Origin: a virus
Length of the DNA stretch: 37,517 nt
Direction: 5' to 3' (one strand)
IMG/VR virus record: IMGVR_UViG_3300030693_000022
Location: 1-37,517 of that record
In this document: positions 1 through 6,966 of the stretch, piece after piece
Numbering within the stretch: the stretch's first letter is position 1
How the letters are laid out: the number at the start of each line of letters is the position of its first letter
Program-made: the position numbers and the translations under genes
Notes under the pieces: generated by a model
What the model saw: only the letters and a program-made list of their open reading frames with translations
Database searches by the model: none
Told to the model about the DNA's origin: nothing

Positions 1-224
1 ATGTTGATGGGGACTATTGCCCTGAAAATTGCCGATGGGCTTCTCTCAAAGAGCAGGCCAACAACACCAGAAAGAATGTCTTTCTGACGCTTCATGGTCA
101 AACTCTCACCATTCAACAGTGGTCGGAGGAACTCAACATTCCTCACGAGAGGATTCGAGGAAGGCTCAAACTCGGCATGAGCACTGAGCAGTGCCTTCGT
201 GTCGGATACCTTAGAGGCCGTTAG
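1..224 (+). CDS. HNH endonuclease, C-terminal half (gene continues from window end)
   Basis: Reading from base 3, frame 3 is open for 73 codons and stops with TAG at 222-224. It begins VDGDYCPENCRWAS and goes on to NNTRKN, which is the C-terminal half of the common phage HNH family (G-x-Y-x-P-x-NCRW...N.R.N). The N-terminal half is the open frame from 37145 to the last base of the window. No start codon is needed here because the reading frame enters from the other end of a circular or permuted molecule. The tail after NTRKN carries a short helix-rich segment (TIQQWSEELNIPHERIRGRL) that looks like the small DNA-binding helix often attached to these nucleases. Its last 14 bases overlap, tail to tail, the end of the i-spanin gene. 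Family assignment is firm; the role (free-standing homing-type nuclease) is inferred. Confidence 0.85.
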   Translation, partial: VDGDYCPENCRWASLKEQANNTRKNVFLTLHGQTLTIQQWSEELNIPHERIRGRLKLGMSTEQCLRVGYLRGR

Positions 225-738
225 CATACGCATAGCATCTCTGGTAGTTGTCCCTGAGCTGATCGGCCTCGTACATCAAGGTAGCCAGAGATCGTTGAAG
301 CGCGTCTGGAAGCTGTACGACGGAACTGGCGGGAGCGTCGGCCGCGGGGGCGGCGCTGGGCACGGCACCGCAACTGCCAGACCGACGTCCGGCGCTGGAT
401 GCGACTGCGTAGCGCAGGCTCCGAGTAGCGAGCTGAGCGCGCAAAGCGCTAGTCTCTTGCTGGTGGGCTGCATAGTCCTTCTCCTGCTGGTCGTGAAGAC
501 GTTGGTTGCTCTTGGCGACGGCGTCTGCCTGAGCTTGAGCGGTGATGATGAGTTGCAGCGCGTCGTGCTTTTGCTTGTCCAGGGCCGACTGCCACCGGGC
601 TCGGTCGGCGTCCCACGCCACCCGGGTCGCCTCGACGCCGGCCACGTAGCGGGTGTGCCCGTAGTACAGGCCGCCCGTGACGATGCCGATGGACAGGCAC
701 AGGAAGCCGATGATTCGGATGTACAGGCCGTCAAGCAT
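211..738 (-). CDS. i-spanin (Rz-like), inner-membrane lysis protein
   Basis: The 175-residue product has one N-terminal membrane segment (about residues 6-27), then a long charged, alanine/glutamine-rich helical region with coiled-coil character up to about 105, then a Pro/Ala-rich linker and a helical C-terminus. This is the layout of Rz-type inner-membrane spanins, which join the o-spanin across the periplasm to fuse inner and outer membranes in the last step of lysis. The start is ATG at 738 with GAGGAG eight bases upstream; it overlaps the end of the endolysin gene by 8 bases. A lipoprotein gene lies inside it in another frame, as expected for Rz/Rz1. Function is inferred from architecture and gene position. 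Confidence 0.85.
   Translation of the reverse strand: MLDGLYIRIIGFLCLSIGIVTGGLYYGHTRYVAGVEATRVAWDADRARWQSALDKQKHDALQLIITAQAQADAVAKSNQRLHDQQEKDYAAHQQETSALRAQLATRSLRYAVASSAGRRSGSCGAVPSAAPAADAPASSVVQLPDALQRSLATLMYEADQLRDNYQRCYAYANGL
276..473 (-). CDS. o-spanin (Rz1-like lipoprotein), embedded in the i-spanin gene
   Basis: A 65-residue frame fully nested inside the i-spanin gene. It begins MQPTSKRLALCALSSLLGAC: a short basic start, a hydrophobic stretch and a lipobox (LLGAC, Cys20) for signal peptidase II. The mature part is proline-rich (PCPAPPPRPTLPPVP), a hallmark of Rz1 proteins. The mature lipoprotein should sit in the outer membrane and bind the periplasmic part of the i-spanin. The frame is open upstream to 734, but that extension has no membrane or lipoprotein features, so ATG at 473 is chosen. 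The lipobox, proline-rich body and nesting make the call strong. Confidence 0.88.
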   Translation of the reverse strand: MQPTSKRLALCALSSLLGACATQSHPAPDVGLAVAVPCPAPPPRPTLPPVPSYSFQTRFNDLWLP

Positions 739-1255
739 TGGGGATCTCCTCAGCCGGCGCCGCGTCCATCTTCAGGCACGTCTCACGCTCGAGCATCCTT
801 CTTTTCGTCAGTCCCGGCAGCGTGACCATCGCGCCACCTGGAAGCGTTGCCTTGTTCCAGCGTAGGAGCTGGTCGCAGGCGCGCGGCCACTCGCCGGCCT
901 TGAGAAGGCGTGCCGCCGTCGATCGGTCGACGTCGCAGGCGATGGTCGGCCCCATGTTGTAGACGGCACTGCCAAAGGCCGCCAGGACGTCCACGGGCGC
1001 GTCCGGAGCGCACTGCTGCACCATCTCCACCGCCTCCTGCGTTCGATCGGTCAGAAGGGCCTTGCATTCGGCCGTCGTGTAGCTCTTGCCCAGGACGGGG
1101 TTGCGGGTCTCTCCGAAGCAGTACGTGGGGATACCCACCGGGTCGGTGTAGACGTAGTGTCGGATGCCCTCGCACGGGCCGACGATGCACACCGCCAGGA
1201 CGGATGCCGCTGCGGCCTGCTTGCCGCGGTTCACTGGGGGTCTTTGGTAGTCCAT
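731..1255 (-). CDS. Endolysin, GH24 lysozyme (muramidase), possible signal-anchor-release type
   Basis: The 174-residue protein has the glycoside hydrolase 24 catalytic triad spacing E-8-D-5-T: E29, D38 and T44 within CEGIRHYVYTDPVGIPT. It should cleave the glycosidic bonds of peptidoglycan. Just before the catalytic Glu there is a weakly hydrophobic Ala/Val stretch (about residues 13-27, with Cys23 and Cys28), which resembles SAR domains of endolysins exported by the host Sec system and activated on release from the membrane. The frame is open further upstream to 1414, but that part lies over the holin gene and is low-quality sequence; ATG at 1255 overlaps the holin end by 25 bases. Lysozyme call firm, SAR mode inferred. 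Confidence 0.88.
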   Translation of the reverse strand: MDYQRPPVNRGKQAAAASVLAVCIVGPCEGIRHYVYTDPVGIPTYCFGETRNPVLGKSYTTAECKALLTDRTQEAVEMVQQCAPDAPVDVLAAFGSAVYNMGPTIACDVDRSTAARLLKAGEWPRACDQLLRWNKATLPGGAMVTLPGLTKRRMLERETCLKMDAAPAEEIPNA

Positions 1256-1464
1256 AGGGCGGGCTGGGCGACGATGCGCGCCACTCCTGAAGCAAGGCTC
1301 ACGAAGAAAGCCGCCGCGGCGAATGAGCCGTTCGCATGGGCGGGGGCGAGATACTGCATGCCGAACTCGCATGCCGACAGGATCGCCGACAGGATCGCAA
1401 GACGCACCGACCAAAGCCGGTGCCAGACTTTCCCCGCGTCATCGATCAGTACCACGGGTGCCAT
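1231..1464 (-). CDS. Holin-like protein, two membrane segments
   Basis: A 77-residue protein with a short charged N-terminus containing KVWHRLWSVRLA, followed by two hydrophobic segments (about 23-42 and 46-64) and a polar tail. The W-H-x-x-W-S-V-R-L signature followed by two membrane helices is typical of a small phage holin family (DUF7940-like, from memory). Holins assemble in the inner membrane and set the time of lysis. ATG at 1464 sits one base after the TGA of the preceding membrane gene (1466-1468), so translation is probably coupled; an in-frame TTG at 1503 would extend it by 13 residues. It lies directly upstream of the endolysin gene. Confidence 0.7.
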   Translation of the reverse strand: MAPVVLIDDAGKVWHRLWSVRLAILSAILSACEFGMQYLAPAHANGSFAAAAFFVSLASGVARIVAQPALWTTKDPQ

Positions 1465-1465
1465 T

Positions 1466-1747
1466 TCAAAACCAGGAGAGCAGCTTGTGTAGCCACCCTC
1501 CAATCCTTGCGAAGTACCACGTGTGTTCGACCGCGACGTAGCTGGCGATGAAAATGGCGCTGACTTGAGACCCGAGCCGCATCGACCACTCCAGCACCAT
1601 CACGCAGCCGTTGAACAGGCGGGAGTGACGGTCTTGCTGCTTTCGATACTCCACCGCCCGATCAACCTTGGACGTCAGGACGTCTATCTGCTGCACAAGG
1701 CAGATCAGATAGTCCCGCGCGTTTGGCTCTTTGGGTTGTTCGTCCAT
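1466..1747 (-). CDS. Small membrane protein in lysis cassette (possible second holin/antiholin)
   Basis: The 93-residue product has a charged N-terminal half (about 1-44) that looks helical (LVQQIDVLTSKVDRAVEYRKQQDRH) and a C-terminal half with one long or two short hydrophobic segments (about 45-75), ending in an amphipathic stretch rich in Trp. I do not recognise a family. Its place at the head of the lysis genes, just upstream of the holin with stop and start 1 base apart, suggests a holin partner, antiholin or membrane anchor. Start ATG at 1747 lies 3 bases after the tailspike stop. Confidence 0.6.
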   Translation of the reverse strand: MDEQPKEPNARDYLICLVQQIDVLTSKVDRAVEYRKQQDRHSRLFNGCVMVLEWSMRLGSQVSAIFIASYVAVEHTWYFARIGGWLHKLLSWF

Positions 1748-1750
1748 ATT

Positions 1751-3556
1751 TCAGCCTCGGGTCACGAGGAAGCCGTAATCGAAGGACGTTACGGCGATGC
1801 CGCTGCCCGTGACGTTCATTAGCTTGAAGCTGATAGTGTTGGCGGCGGAAACCCACGCTCGCGTGATGATCCCTTGAGGAATCGGATCAATCAGAGAACT
1901 TGGTGTCGCCGTGATCTTGTCTCCTTGGAGAGCTCCTGTCACCGTGGTCGTGTAAGTAAAACTGCTACCCGCTGTGATCGTTCCCGGGATGATGGCAGAA
2001 CCACTTGTATAGAACTGCTGACTTACCACGGGTGTTCCAGTCCAACCGGGAAAGTAGTTCTGTCCGATGGTTCCAGTAGTTCCCGCGCACTTGATCGGAG
2101 CCCCGGTCATGCCTGCCGCACAGTCGAATGTGTTGCCAGTAATGTTCGCGTTGGTGACCGTCGCACCGCTGTCGTCATAGAAGGACTTAGTTCCCATCTG
2201 GCCCTGGAACGTGTTGCCGATGAGACTGATCTGGTCGCACGTTCCCACTGGCACGATGGCGCTCAGCGTGGAGCTGCCCGCGAGGCCCAGGTTCTGGCAG
2301 TTCACGCCGGTCATCTTAAACCCGACGACGGACTGCAACTGTGCGATGCATTGGTACGAATTTAGGTTGCCTCCCGTAATACTGATGTTTTTCAGCTGGA
2401 AGGGCGTCGTGTTGTAGCCGTCGAGGAAATACTGGCAGTTGGTGATGGTTCCAGAGGGGTAGCCACTCGGCGCCACAATGTCCATGCCAATTACATTGAA
2501 CAGCAGGAACGCCCGCTGCTGAACGCTAAAGAAGCGACATGCCGTCCAGTTTGAATTGGTAACGACGCTCGTTGAGGTTGTCGTTCCTAGGCTGTAGGCT
2601 GCGGCCGATGCGATGTCGACGAGACAGTTTCGCATCATGATGTCGTCGCCGATGTCGATCTTCAGCGCATTAGCCCCCGGTTGGGCGAACACCAGATCCT
2701 CGTAGCGCTGTGAGTTGCATGCGGCGCCGCCCGTCCCGACCTGGACGTGGATGAGGTTGCCAGTGCCACCCAATCCATTTCCAACAAGCGTCATCTTCTC
2801 GAACGACACCGACATGCCCTGAGCGATCGGCGTGACCTGGAAGAGGTCGACGTTCGTCGCATTGCTTTGAATTCTGGTTCCAGATGATCTCTCGGCTGGC
2901 CCGTCACCAACGTGGGCGACCTTCTTGGTTTGGGTCAGCGTCCCAGCAACAAGCGAGTACCCCGAACCGTAGTAAAGCGTGCACGTCCCGGCGAATGGTG
3001 AATTTGATGCGTAGGTGACTGGGTTGTAAGTGCTCTGGACGTAGGTGATAGCGTTTTGGCGTGCGGTCGTGTCGTCGTGGCTGTTGTCGGAGTAGACCCC
3101 GAACTGTCGATCCGTGAGGACGGCCCCATAGACCAATTTCCATCGGCCGGTATCGGCCGCCACAAGGATCGTTCCACCGTTGTCCGAACTCGTCGTGTCC
3201 GTCGAATCGTAGACGTACAGGCTCTCCGGAATGCCGTCCCTGAGGGCGTAATAGCCCGTCACCAGGACGCGAGGGTTTCCGGTCATCAGGAGCGACCGAA
3301 CTGCCGCCACCGAGTCAACGATCGGCGTGTACCCGGAGATATTCTTGTTGGTGAGGGTCTGGGTGGCCGTCTGAGTGACGATGACATCGCCGCCGATGGT
3401 CTGCGTCGTTCCGACCAGGAAGGCATTGTTTCCGTTCAGCGCCGCGGCGTTGGCGTTGACGTTGTTGACGATCTGATTGAGGTCAGCCATGACCTGAGTT
3501 GCGTCCGCGATCTGGCCGTTCGTGAGAGTGACTGGAAGGAGTGAAACGATCGACAT
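1751..3556 (-). CDS. Tailspike / tail fibre with beta-helix body
   Basis: The 601-residue protein starts with a short conserved-looking virion-attachment segment (about 1-50, TLTNGQIADATQVMADLNQIVNNVN, typical of podovirus tail fibres), followed by a repeat-poor Thr/Ser-rich part (50-200) and then a long stretch (about 200-520) of short turns and Asn/Gly-rich repeats such as NITGNTF and ISITGGNLN, typical of right-handed parallel beta-helix (pectate-lyase-like) spikes. The C-terminal 80 residues form a separate beta-rich domain. It should bind, and perhaps cut, host surface polysaccharide. It sits between the stabilisation protein gene and the lysis genes. The fold is inferred from pattern only; no catalytic residues were assigned. 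Confidence 0.8.
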   Translation of the reverse strand: MSIVSLLPVTLTNGQIADATQVMADLNQIVNNVNANAAALNGNNAFLVGTTQTIGGDVIVTQTATQTLTNKNISGYTPIVDSVAAVRSLLMTGNPRVLVTGYYALRDGIPESLYVYDSTDTTSSDNGGTILVAADTGRWKLVYGAVLTDRQFGVYSDNSHDDTTARQNAITYVQSTYNPVTYASNSPFAGTCTLYYGSGYSLVAGTLTQTKKVAHVGDGPAERSSGTRIQSNATNVDLFQVTPIAQGMSVSFEKMTLVGNGLGGTGNLIHVQVGTGGAACNSQRYEDLVFAQPGANALKIDIGDDIMMRNCLVDIASAAAYSLGTTTSTSVVTNSNWTACRFFSVQQRAFLLFNVIGMDIVAPSGYPSGTITNCQYFLDGYNTTPFQLKNISITGGNLNSYQCIAQLQSVVGFKMTGVNCQNLGLAGSSTLSAIVPVGTCDQISLIGNTFQGQMGTKSFYDDSGATVTNANITGNTFDCAAGMTGAPIKCAGTTGTIGQNYFPGWTGTPVVSQQFYTSGSAIIPGTITAGSSFTYTTTVTGALQGDKITATPSSLIDPIPQGIITRAWVSAANTISFKLMNVTGSGIAVTSFDYGFLVTRG

Positions 3557-3557
3557 A

Positions 3558-5174
3558 TCAGACTCTCATGTTGGTGTAGCCGGTCTCTTGGTAACGCGCG
3601 AAGAACGTTCCGATGGTTAAATTGTTCTGCCCTGTCACGTTGATCAACAAAGCCATCTTCTGGAACACCAACGGGACGTTCCAGTTGATCGTGTAGACCG
3701 TTGGGATGTTGAGCGACGACGACCAGCTACCGACCCCCCACACGAACGCGCCCCACAGGCTGTTGGGAGTGTTGACGGTGATCGTCGTGGAGTCCATCGG
3801 GTTACGCTGATCGTCTAGCGCGGTTATCTGGTAGACCGACCTCGACCCCGAGGTGGATAGCTCCAGCGTGCTCTCGACAATCTGCTTCTCCGCCATGTTG
3901 CCGTCCTTGGGCATCGTGCACGACTCCATGACGCAACTGATCGCCGCACCGTTATCGGTGTAGACCGAGGTGGCACTCGCCGTCAGCTCGCTCTTGAGGA
4001 GGACGGCTCCCATGTTGGCGTGCGAGATGACGAAGTAGTTCCCGATCTGCGCCATGCAATCGACGTTGAGCGTGTGCGGGCCGTTCCAGCGCCGTCTCTG
4101 AATGTCGAACCAGTAGTCGCCCGTGATGTTCTGCCCCGACACGATGGTGTCCATGCAGATCCGGTACACGCCGCCCGAGTAGCCGGCCGCCACACGTGAC
4201 GGGTTGCGAGAGTAGATGAACGGCGCCTGGATGTCCTGCTCGCTGACCTTGAGGTCGCGCGTCAGGGGCTTGACGGCCCCCAAGGGGTCGATGTAGTACG
4301 GTCCGTCGATGGCGGCGAAATAGGTGCCGTAGGGCGTCTGGATGACCGACCTGGGCGAGATCGTTCCAACGTTGAGGCTCAGGTAGTTCAGCGCGAGCGT
4401 CGTCAGCGCGGAGTCTCCCGTGACCTGCCAGACCTGGAACTGCTTGAACACCATCATCGCCGACGTCACACCGCCGCTTGTGGTCTGTACCGGCAACCCG
4501 CTGAATGCTTGGATGGGAGATGGATCACCGATGGTCAGGGACTGGCTGGCGTTGGTGCGGGTGAGCGGCACCAGAACGTCAGAGAAGTACGCAACATTGC
4601 CGCATGCGTAGTAGGCCCGATTGTTGAAGTTTGCAACCGCCGTGGGTACGCTTGGAAGCGTGCTGGTTGCCAGATTGGCGGCCGACCAGGCGGGTGTCGT
4701 TGGCGTGCTGATGTCGATCGCGCCGAAGTAGTTGGAGCCCGTTCCCGAGAACCCCGGGTGGGTCACAAGAATCGTCGTTCCGACCACTGCCATCGTCGGG
4801 GGCACCCACAGCCCCGACGTCGGCGGACTGGTGGGCGTGTTGCCCGACGTCACCCCGCTGATCGCGATGAACACACCTGTGGAGGTATTGAACGCGAATG
4901 GCTCGTCTTGGCCCGGGTTGCGCGCCGTCGACACCATGCCGTAGACCATCACCCCGATGGAGATATACACCGATAGGAAGGTGGGGCTGGTGAAGCTGGC
5001 GAACGATGTCAGCGCCACGCCGCCCGGCCGGCATACCACCAGCTCCGGATTGGACGGGTCGAACACCAGGTTCTGCAATGACCGACACGCCCCCGGGAAT
5101 GCCTCGGTTGCGTCGAATGCGTCAGACAGGCCCTTGGGGGTGAATCTGACCGGGTGTTGCTTGCGAAGAGGCAT
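3558..5174 (-). CDS. P22 gp10-like packaged-DNA stabilisation protein (tail hub)
   Basis: The 538-residue protein is rich in beta strands, with a start (PLRKQHPVRFTPKGLSDAFDATEAFPGACRSLQNLVFDPSNPELVVCRPG) and length like the P22 gp10 class (about 470 residues in P22). In that phage gp10 closes the portal after packaging and forms part of the tail machine. Repeated blade-like segments (GDSALTTLALNYLSLNVGTISPRSV, DYWFDIQRRRWNG) fit the beta-propeller seen in this class. Gene order supports the call: a gp4-like connector lies just upstream and the tailspike just downstream. ATG at 5174 has a GAGG ribosome site. Assignment by recognition and context, not alignment. Confidence 0.72.
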   Translation of the reverse strand: MPLRKQHPVRFTPKGLSDAFDATEAFPGACRSLQNLVFDPSNPELVVCRPGGVALTSFASFTSPTFLSVYISIGVMVYGMVSTARNPGQDEPFAFNTSTGVFIAISGVTSGNTPTSPPTSGLWVPPTMAVVGTTILVTHPGFSGTGSNYFGAIDISTPTTPAWSAANLATSTLPSVPTAVANFNNRAYYACGNVAYFSDVLVPLTRTNASQSLTIGDPSPIQAFSGLPVQTTSGGVTSAMMVFKQFQVWQVTGDSALTTLALNYLSLNVGTISPRSVIQTPYGTYFAAIDGPYYIDPLGAVKPLTRDLKVSEQDIQAPFIYSRNPSRVAAGYSGGVYRICMDTIVSGQNITGDYWFDIQRRRWNGPHTLNVDCMAQIGNYFVISHANMGAVLLKSELTASATSVYTDNGAAISCVMESCTMPKDGNMAEKQIVESTLELSTSGSRSVYQITALDDQRNPMDSTTITVNTPNSLWGAFVWGVGSWSSSLNIPTVYTINWNVPLVFQKMALLINVTGQNNLTIGTFFARYQETGYTNMRV

Positions 5175-5180
5175 GGGGCC

Positions 5181-5879
5181 TCAATTCGTGATCTTGGTCG
5201 GGCGTGCGCTCCGATTGCCATGGAACCGGCGCGGGTCGAGGCGCACCGACTTGACCACTTGCTGCTCGTCGCCCTCCATGATGAGATGCGTGCGCAACAT
5301 GATCTCGCACATCGACTGGAACGAATCGTGTCGCTCGTCGTCCGTGATCTCCATCAGGCGGGTGGCCGTTGCCTTGATGAGGTAGTCCTGATCCTGGAAC
5401 CAGGGAACGGTGCTGCTGGACTCAGGCGTCACGATGTCAGGTTGCTGCACCATGTATCGGTGCGTCAGGATGATCTGCCCTGAGGACTGCGGGTACACGT
5501 AGACGTAGCCGGCCGTCCCGGACGCGGTCTGCGCCTGCGTCGACAGGTCGGTGGCGTACTCGTACGGGTAGTTTCCCGTGCTCGGGTCTTTGAACTCCTG
5601 GTCGTACTCCTCCATGCTGACCGGATGCAGGAAGTACGGCAGGTTGTTCTGAAGGTAGAAGAAGTCGTACGTCCGCGCGTAGTTCGCCTCAAGATTGAAC
5701 GGCCCGTTCGTGCCTGCCTGGACGGTCAGGAACTGGGACACCCGGTTGACCTTGAGGTCTCGGTGCATCCACAGATCCATCAGCACCAGGTTGAGGTACT
5801 GCCCGCCCATCGTCACGTAGCCGGGGCACTTCGCTACCTTGCAGGCCAGCGCGACGATTTGGGAGGCAGTGATGGCCAT
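5181..5879 (-). CDS. Head-to-tail connector, P22 gp4-like
   Basis: The 232-residue protein begins MAITASQIVALACKVAKCPGY and contains the block LVLMDLWMHRDLKVNRVSQFLTVQAG...NLPYFLHPVSMEEYDQEF, a pattern I associate with the P22 tail accessory factor gp4 class of connectors that bind the portal and extend the tail channel. The C-terminal part (DDERHDSFQSMCEIMLRTHLIMEGDEQQVVKSVRLDPRRF) is helical and basic. It is longer than P22 gp4 (166 residues). ATG at 5879 overlaps the stop of the upstream coiled-coil gene (TGATG). Position between capsid genes and the gp10-like gene supports a connector role. Confidence 0.68.
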   Translation of the reverse strand: MAITASQIVALACKVAKCPGYVTMGGQYLNLVLMDLWMHRDLKVNRVSQFLTVQAGTNGPFNLEANYARTYDFFYLQNNLPYFLHPVSMEEYDQEFKDPSTGNYPYEYATDLSTQAQTASGTAGYVYVYPQSSGQIILTHRYMVQQPDIVTPESSSTVPWFQDQDYLIKATATRLMEITDDERHDSFQSMCEIMLRTHLIMEGDEQQVVKSVRLDPRRFHGNRSARPTKITN

Positions 5880-6280
5880 CAGGCGGCCAAGCTCTCGGCG
5901 ATCTTCTTGGCCTTGGCGATGGCCGCCTTGCCCGCGTCGATGTCGTCGTGCACGATCTTGAGGTTGGTGCGCATCGTGCGCAGGGTCTCGCCCTCGCGAC
6001 TGTTCAGCTTGTCCTTGGCCGACAACTCCTCGATGATGGTCTCCATCTGGCGCAGCTGGTCTTGCCGCTGCGACAGTTTGGCCTCGAGCTCAGGCACCTC
6101 GGCCGCGATGCGCTGGCGCTCAACCACCGATGCAGCGACGTCCAGCCGCTTGTTGAGGTCGTCCACGCCATCATCGGCCAGCACGTAGCCCGAGAGGGTC
6201 AGTTGCTTGCCGTTGGGCAGTTGCGCCGTGAGGGTGTAGGAGCCGGCCACTCGGCCGCCGTCGTTGTCGCCTTGGTTCAT
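5879..6280 (-). CDS. Coiled-coil virion-associated protein, unknown
   Basis: A 133-residue protein. The N-terminal 40 residues look beta-rich (SYTLTAQLPNGKQLTLSGYVLADDG); the rest is a long Glu/Lys/Gln-rich helix with heptad pattern (about 45-125), for example ELEAKLSQRQDQLRQMETIIEEL. The frame is open upstream, but ATG at 6280 has GGGAAG just upstream and overlaps the previous stop by ATGA, so it is the likely start. It lies in the head/tail gene block between the capsid and connector genes. I do not recognise the family; a structural or assembly role is inferred from position. Confidence 0.7.
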   Translation of the reverse strand: MNQGDNDGGRVAGSYTLTAQLPNGKQLTLSGYVLADDGVDDLNKRLDVAASVVERQRIAAEVPELEAKLSQRQDQLRQMETIIEELSAKDKLNSREGETLRTMRTNLKIVHDDIDAGKAAIAKAKKIAESLAA

Positions 6281-6747
6281 TGCTTCCCGCTGATGGTTCG
6301 GTTGAGGGGCTTGCGGTAGAAATTCTCGTTGCTGCCGTGGATCTGCTGCTCGTGCACCCATCCGCGCGCCGTCACGTCCTTGAGCACACGCAACGTGTCG
6401 GTCGTGACCTTGTAGGTCTGACCCTGGTAGTACGGGATGCCGTTGATCTTGATGTCCGTCCCACCGTTCGGCGCGAGGTCGATCCAGTAGTGCCACAGCG
6501 AGTTGCCATCCGGGTCGGCGCCCGCATAGATCTCGGTGGCGGCATCCTGCGCCGGCGCAAACTCGGGGATCGGTCGAGCCTTGAGCTTGGCGATCTCGGC
6601 TTGCAACTCGGCGAGCTGCGCATCCCTTGCCGCGTCCTTGTCGCGCAGTGCCTGGTTCTCCAGGGCCGTCTGCTCGAGCAATCGCTCGTTGGAGTCGGGC
6701 AAGGGGGCGAACGGATCACCCCCTTTCTTCGTTGCATCGTTTGCCAT
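6277..6747 (-). CDS. Hypothetical virion-block protein with N-terminal coiled coil
   Basis: The 156-residue product has a polar start, a helix with heptad pattern (about 20-60, LLEQTALENQALRDKDAARDAQLAELQAEIAKLKA) and a compact C-terminal domain with aromatic beta-strand-like segments (LWHYWIDLAPNGGTDIKINGIPYYQGQTYKV). The DGN-LWHYW...F-x-Q-G-x-T-Y pattern suggests a small folded domain. It starts at ATG 6747 with GGAG upstream (taaggagacccg), and the stop overlaps the next gene (ATGA). It lies in the cluster downstream of the capsid gene; no known family recognised. Confidence 0.68.
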   Translation of the reverse strand: MANDATKKGGDPFAPLPDSNERLLEQTALENQALRDKDAARDAQLAELQAEIAKLKARPIPEFAPAQDAATEIYAGADPDGNSLWHYWIDLAPNGGTDIKINGIPYYQGQTYKVTTDTLRVLKDVTARGWVHEQQIHGSNENFYRKPLNRTISGKQ

Positions 6748-6756
6748 CGGGTCTCC

Positions 6757-6936
6757 TTAGGCAGCCGGCTTGGGCGTGACGGCGAACCCGTTGGCCTCAA
6801 GCAGCGCCTTGGCCGAGGACACCTGGTTGTCCTTCTGCTCGGCCCAGGCGATGAAGGCGTGCACCTCCGCGGTCGCGGTGGCTTCACCGCGGGCGATGGC
6901 GTCCTTGATTTGCTGCCATGACATGACGATCGACAT
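6757..6936 (-). CDS. Small protein of 59 residues downstream of capsid gene
   Basis: An open frame of 59 codons starting at ATG 6936 with a strong ribosome site (caggagaacagc) and ending with TAA at 6757-6759, where the stop merges with the ribosome site of the next gene (taaggag). The product (MSIVMSWQQIKDAIARGEA... ALLEANGFAVTPKPAA) is predicted to be mostly helical and acidic-neutral, without membrane segments. The end ALLEANGFxVT resembles small structural-block proteins seen next to phage capsid genes. Function unknown; the ribosome site and tight spacing on both sides make it a real gene. Confidence 0.75.
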   Translation of the reverse strand: MSIVMSWQQIKDAIARGEATATAEVHAFIAWAEQKDNQVSSAKALLEANGFAVTPKPAA

Positions 6937-6966
6937 GCTGTTCTCCTGATTCAGTTCAGTGGGGGA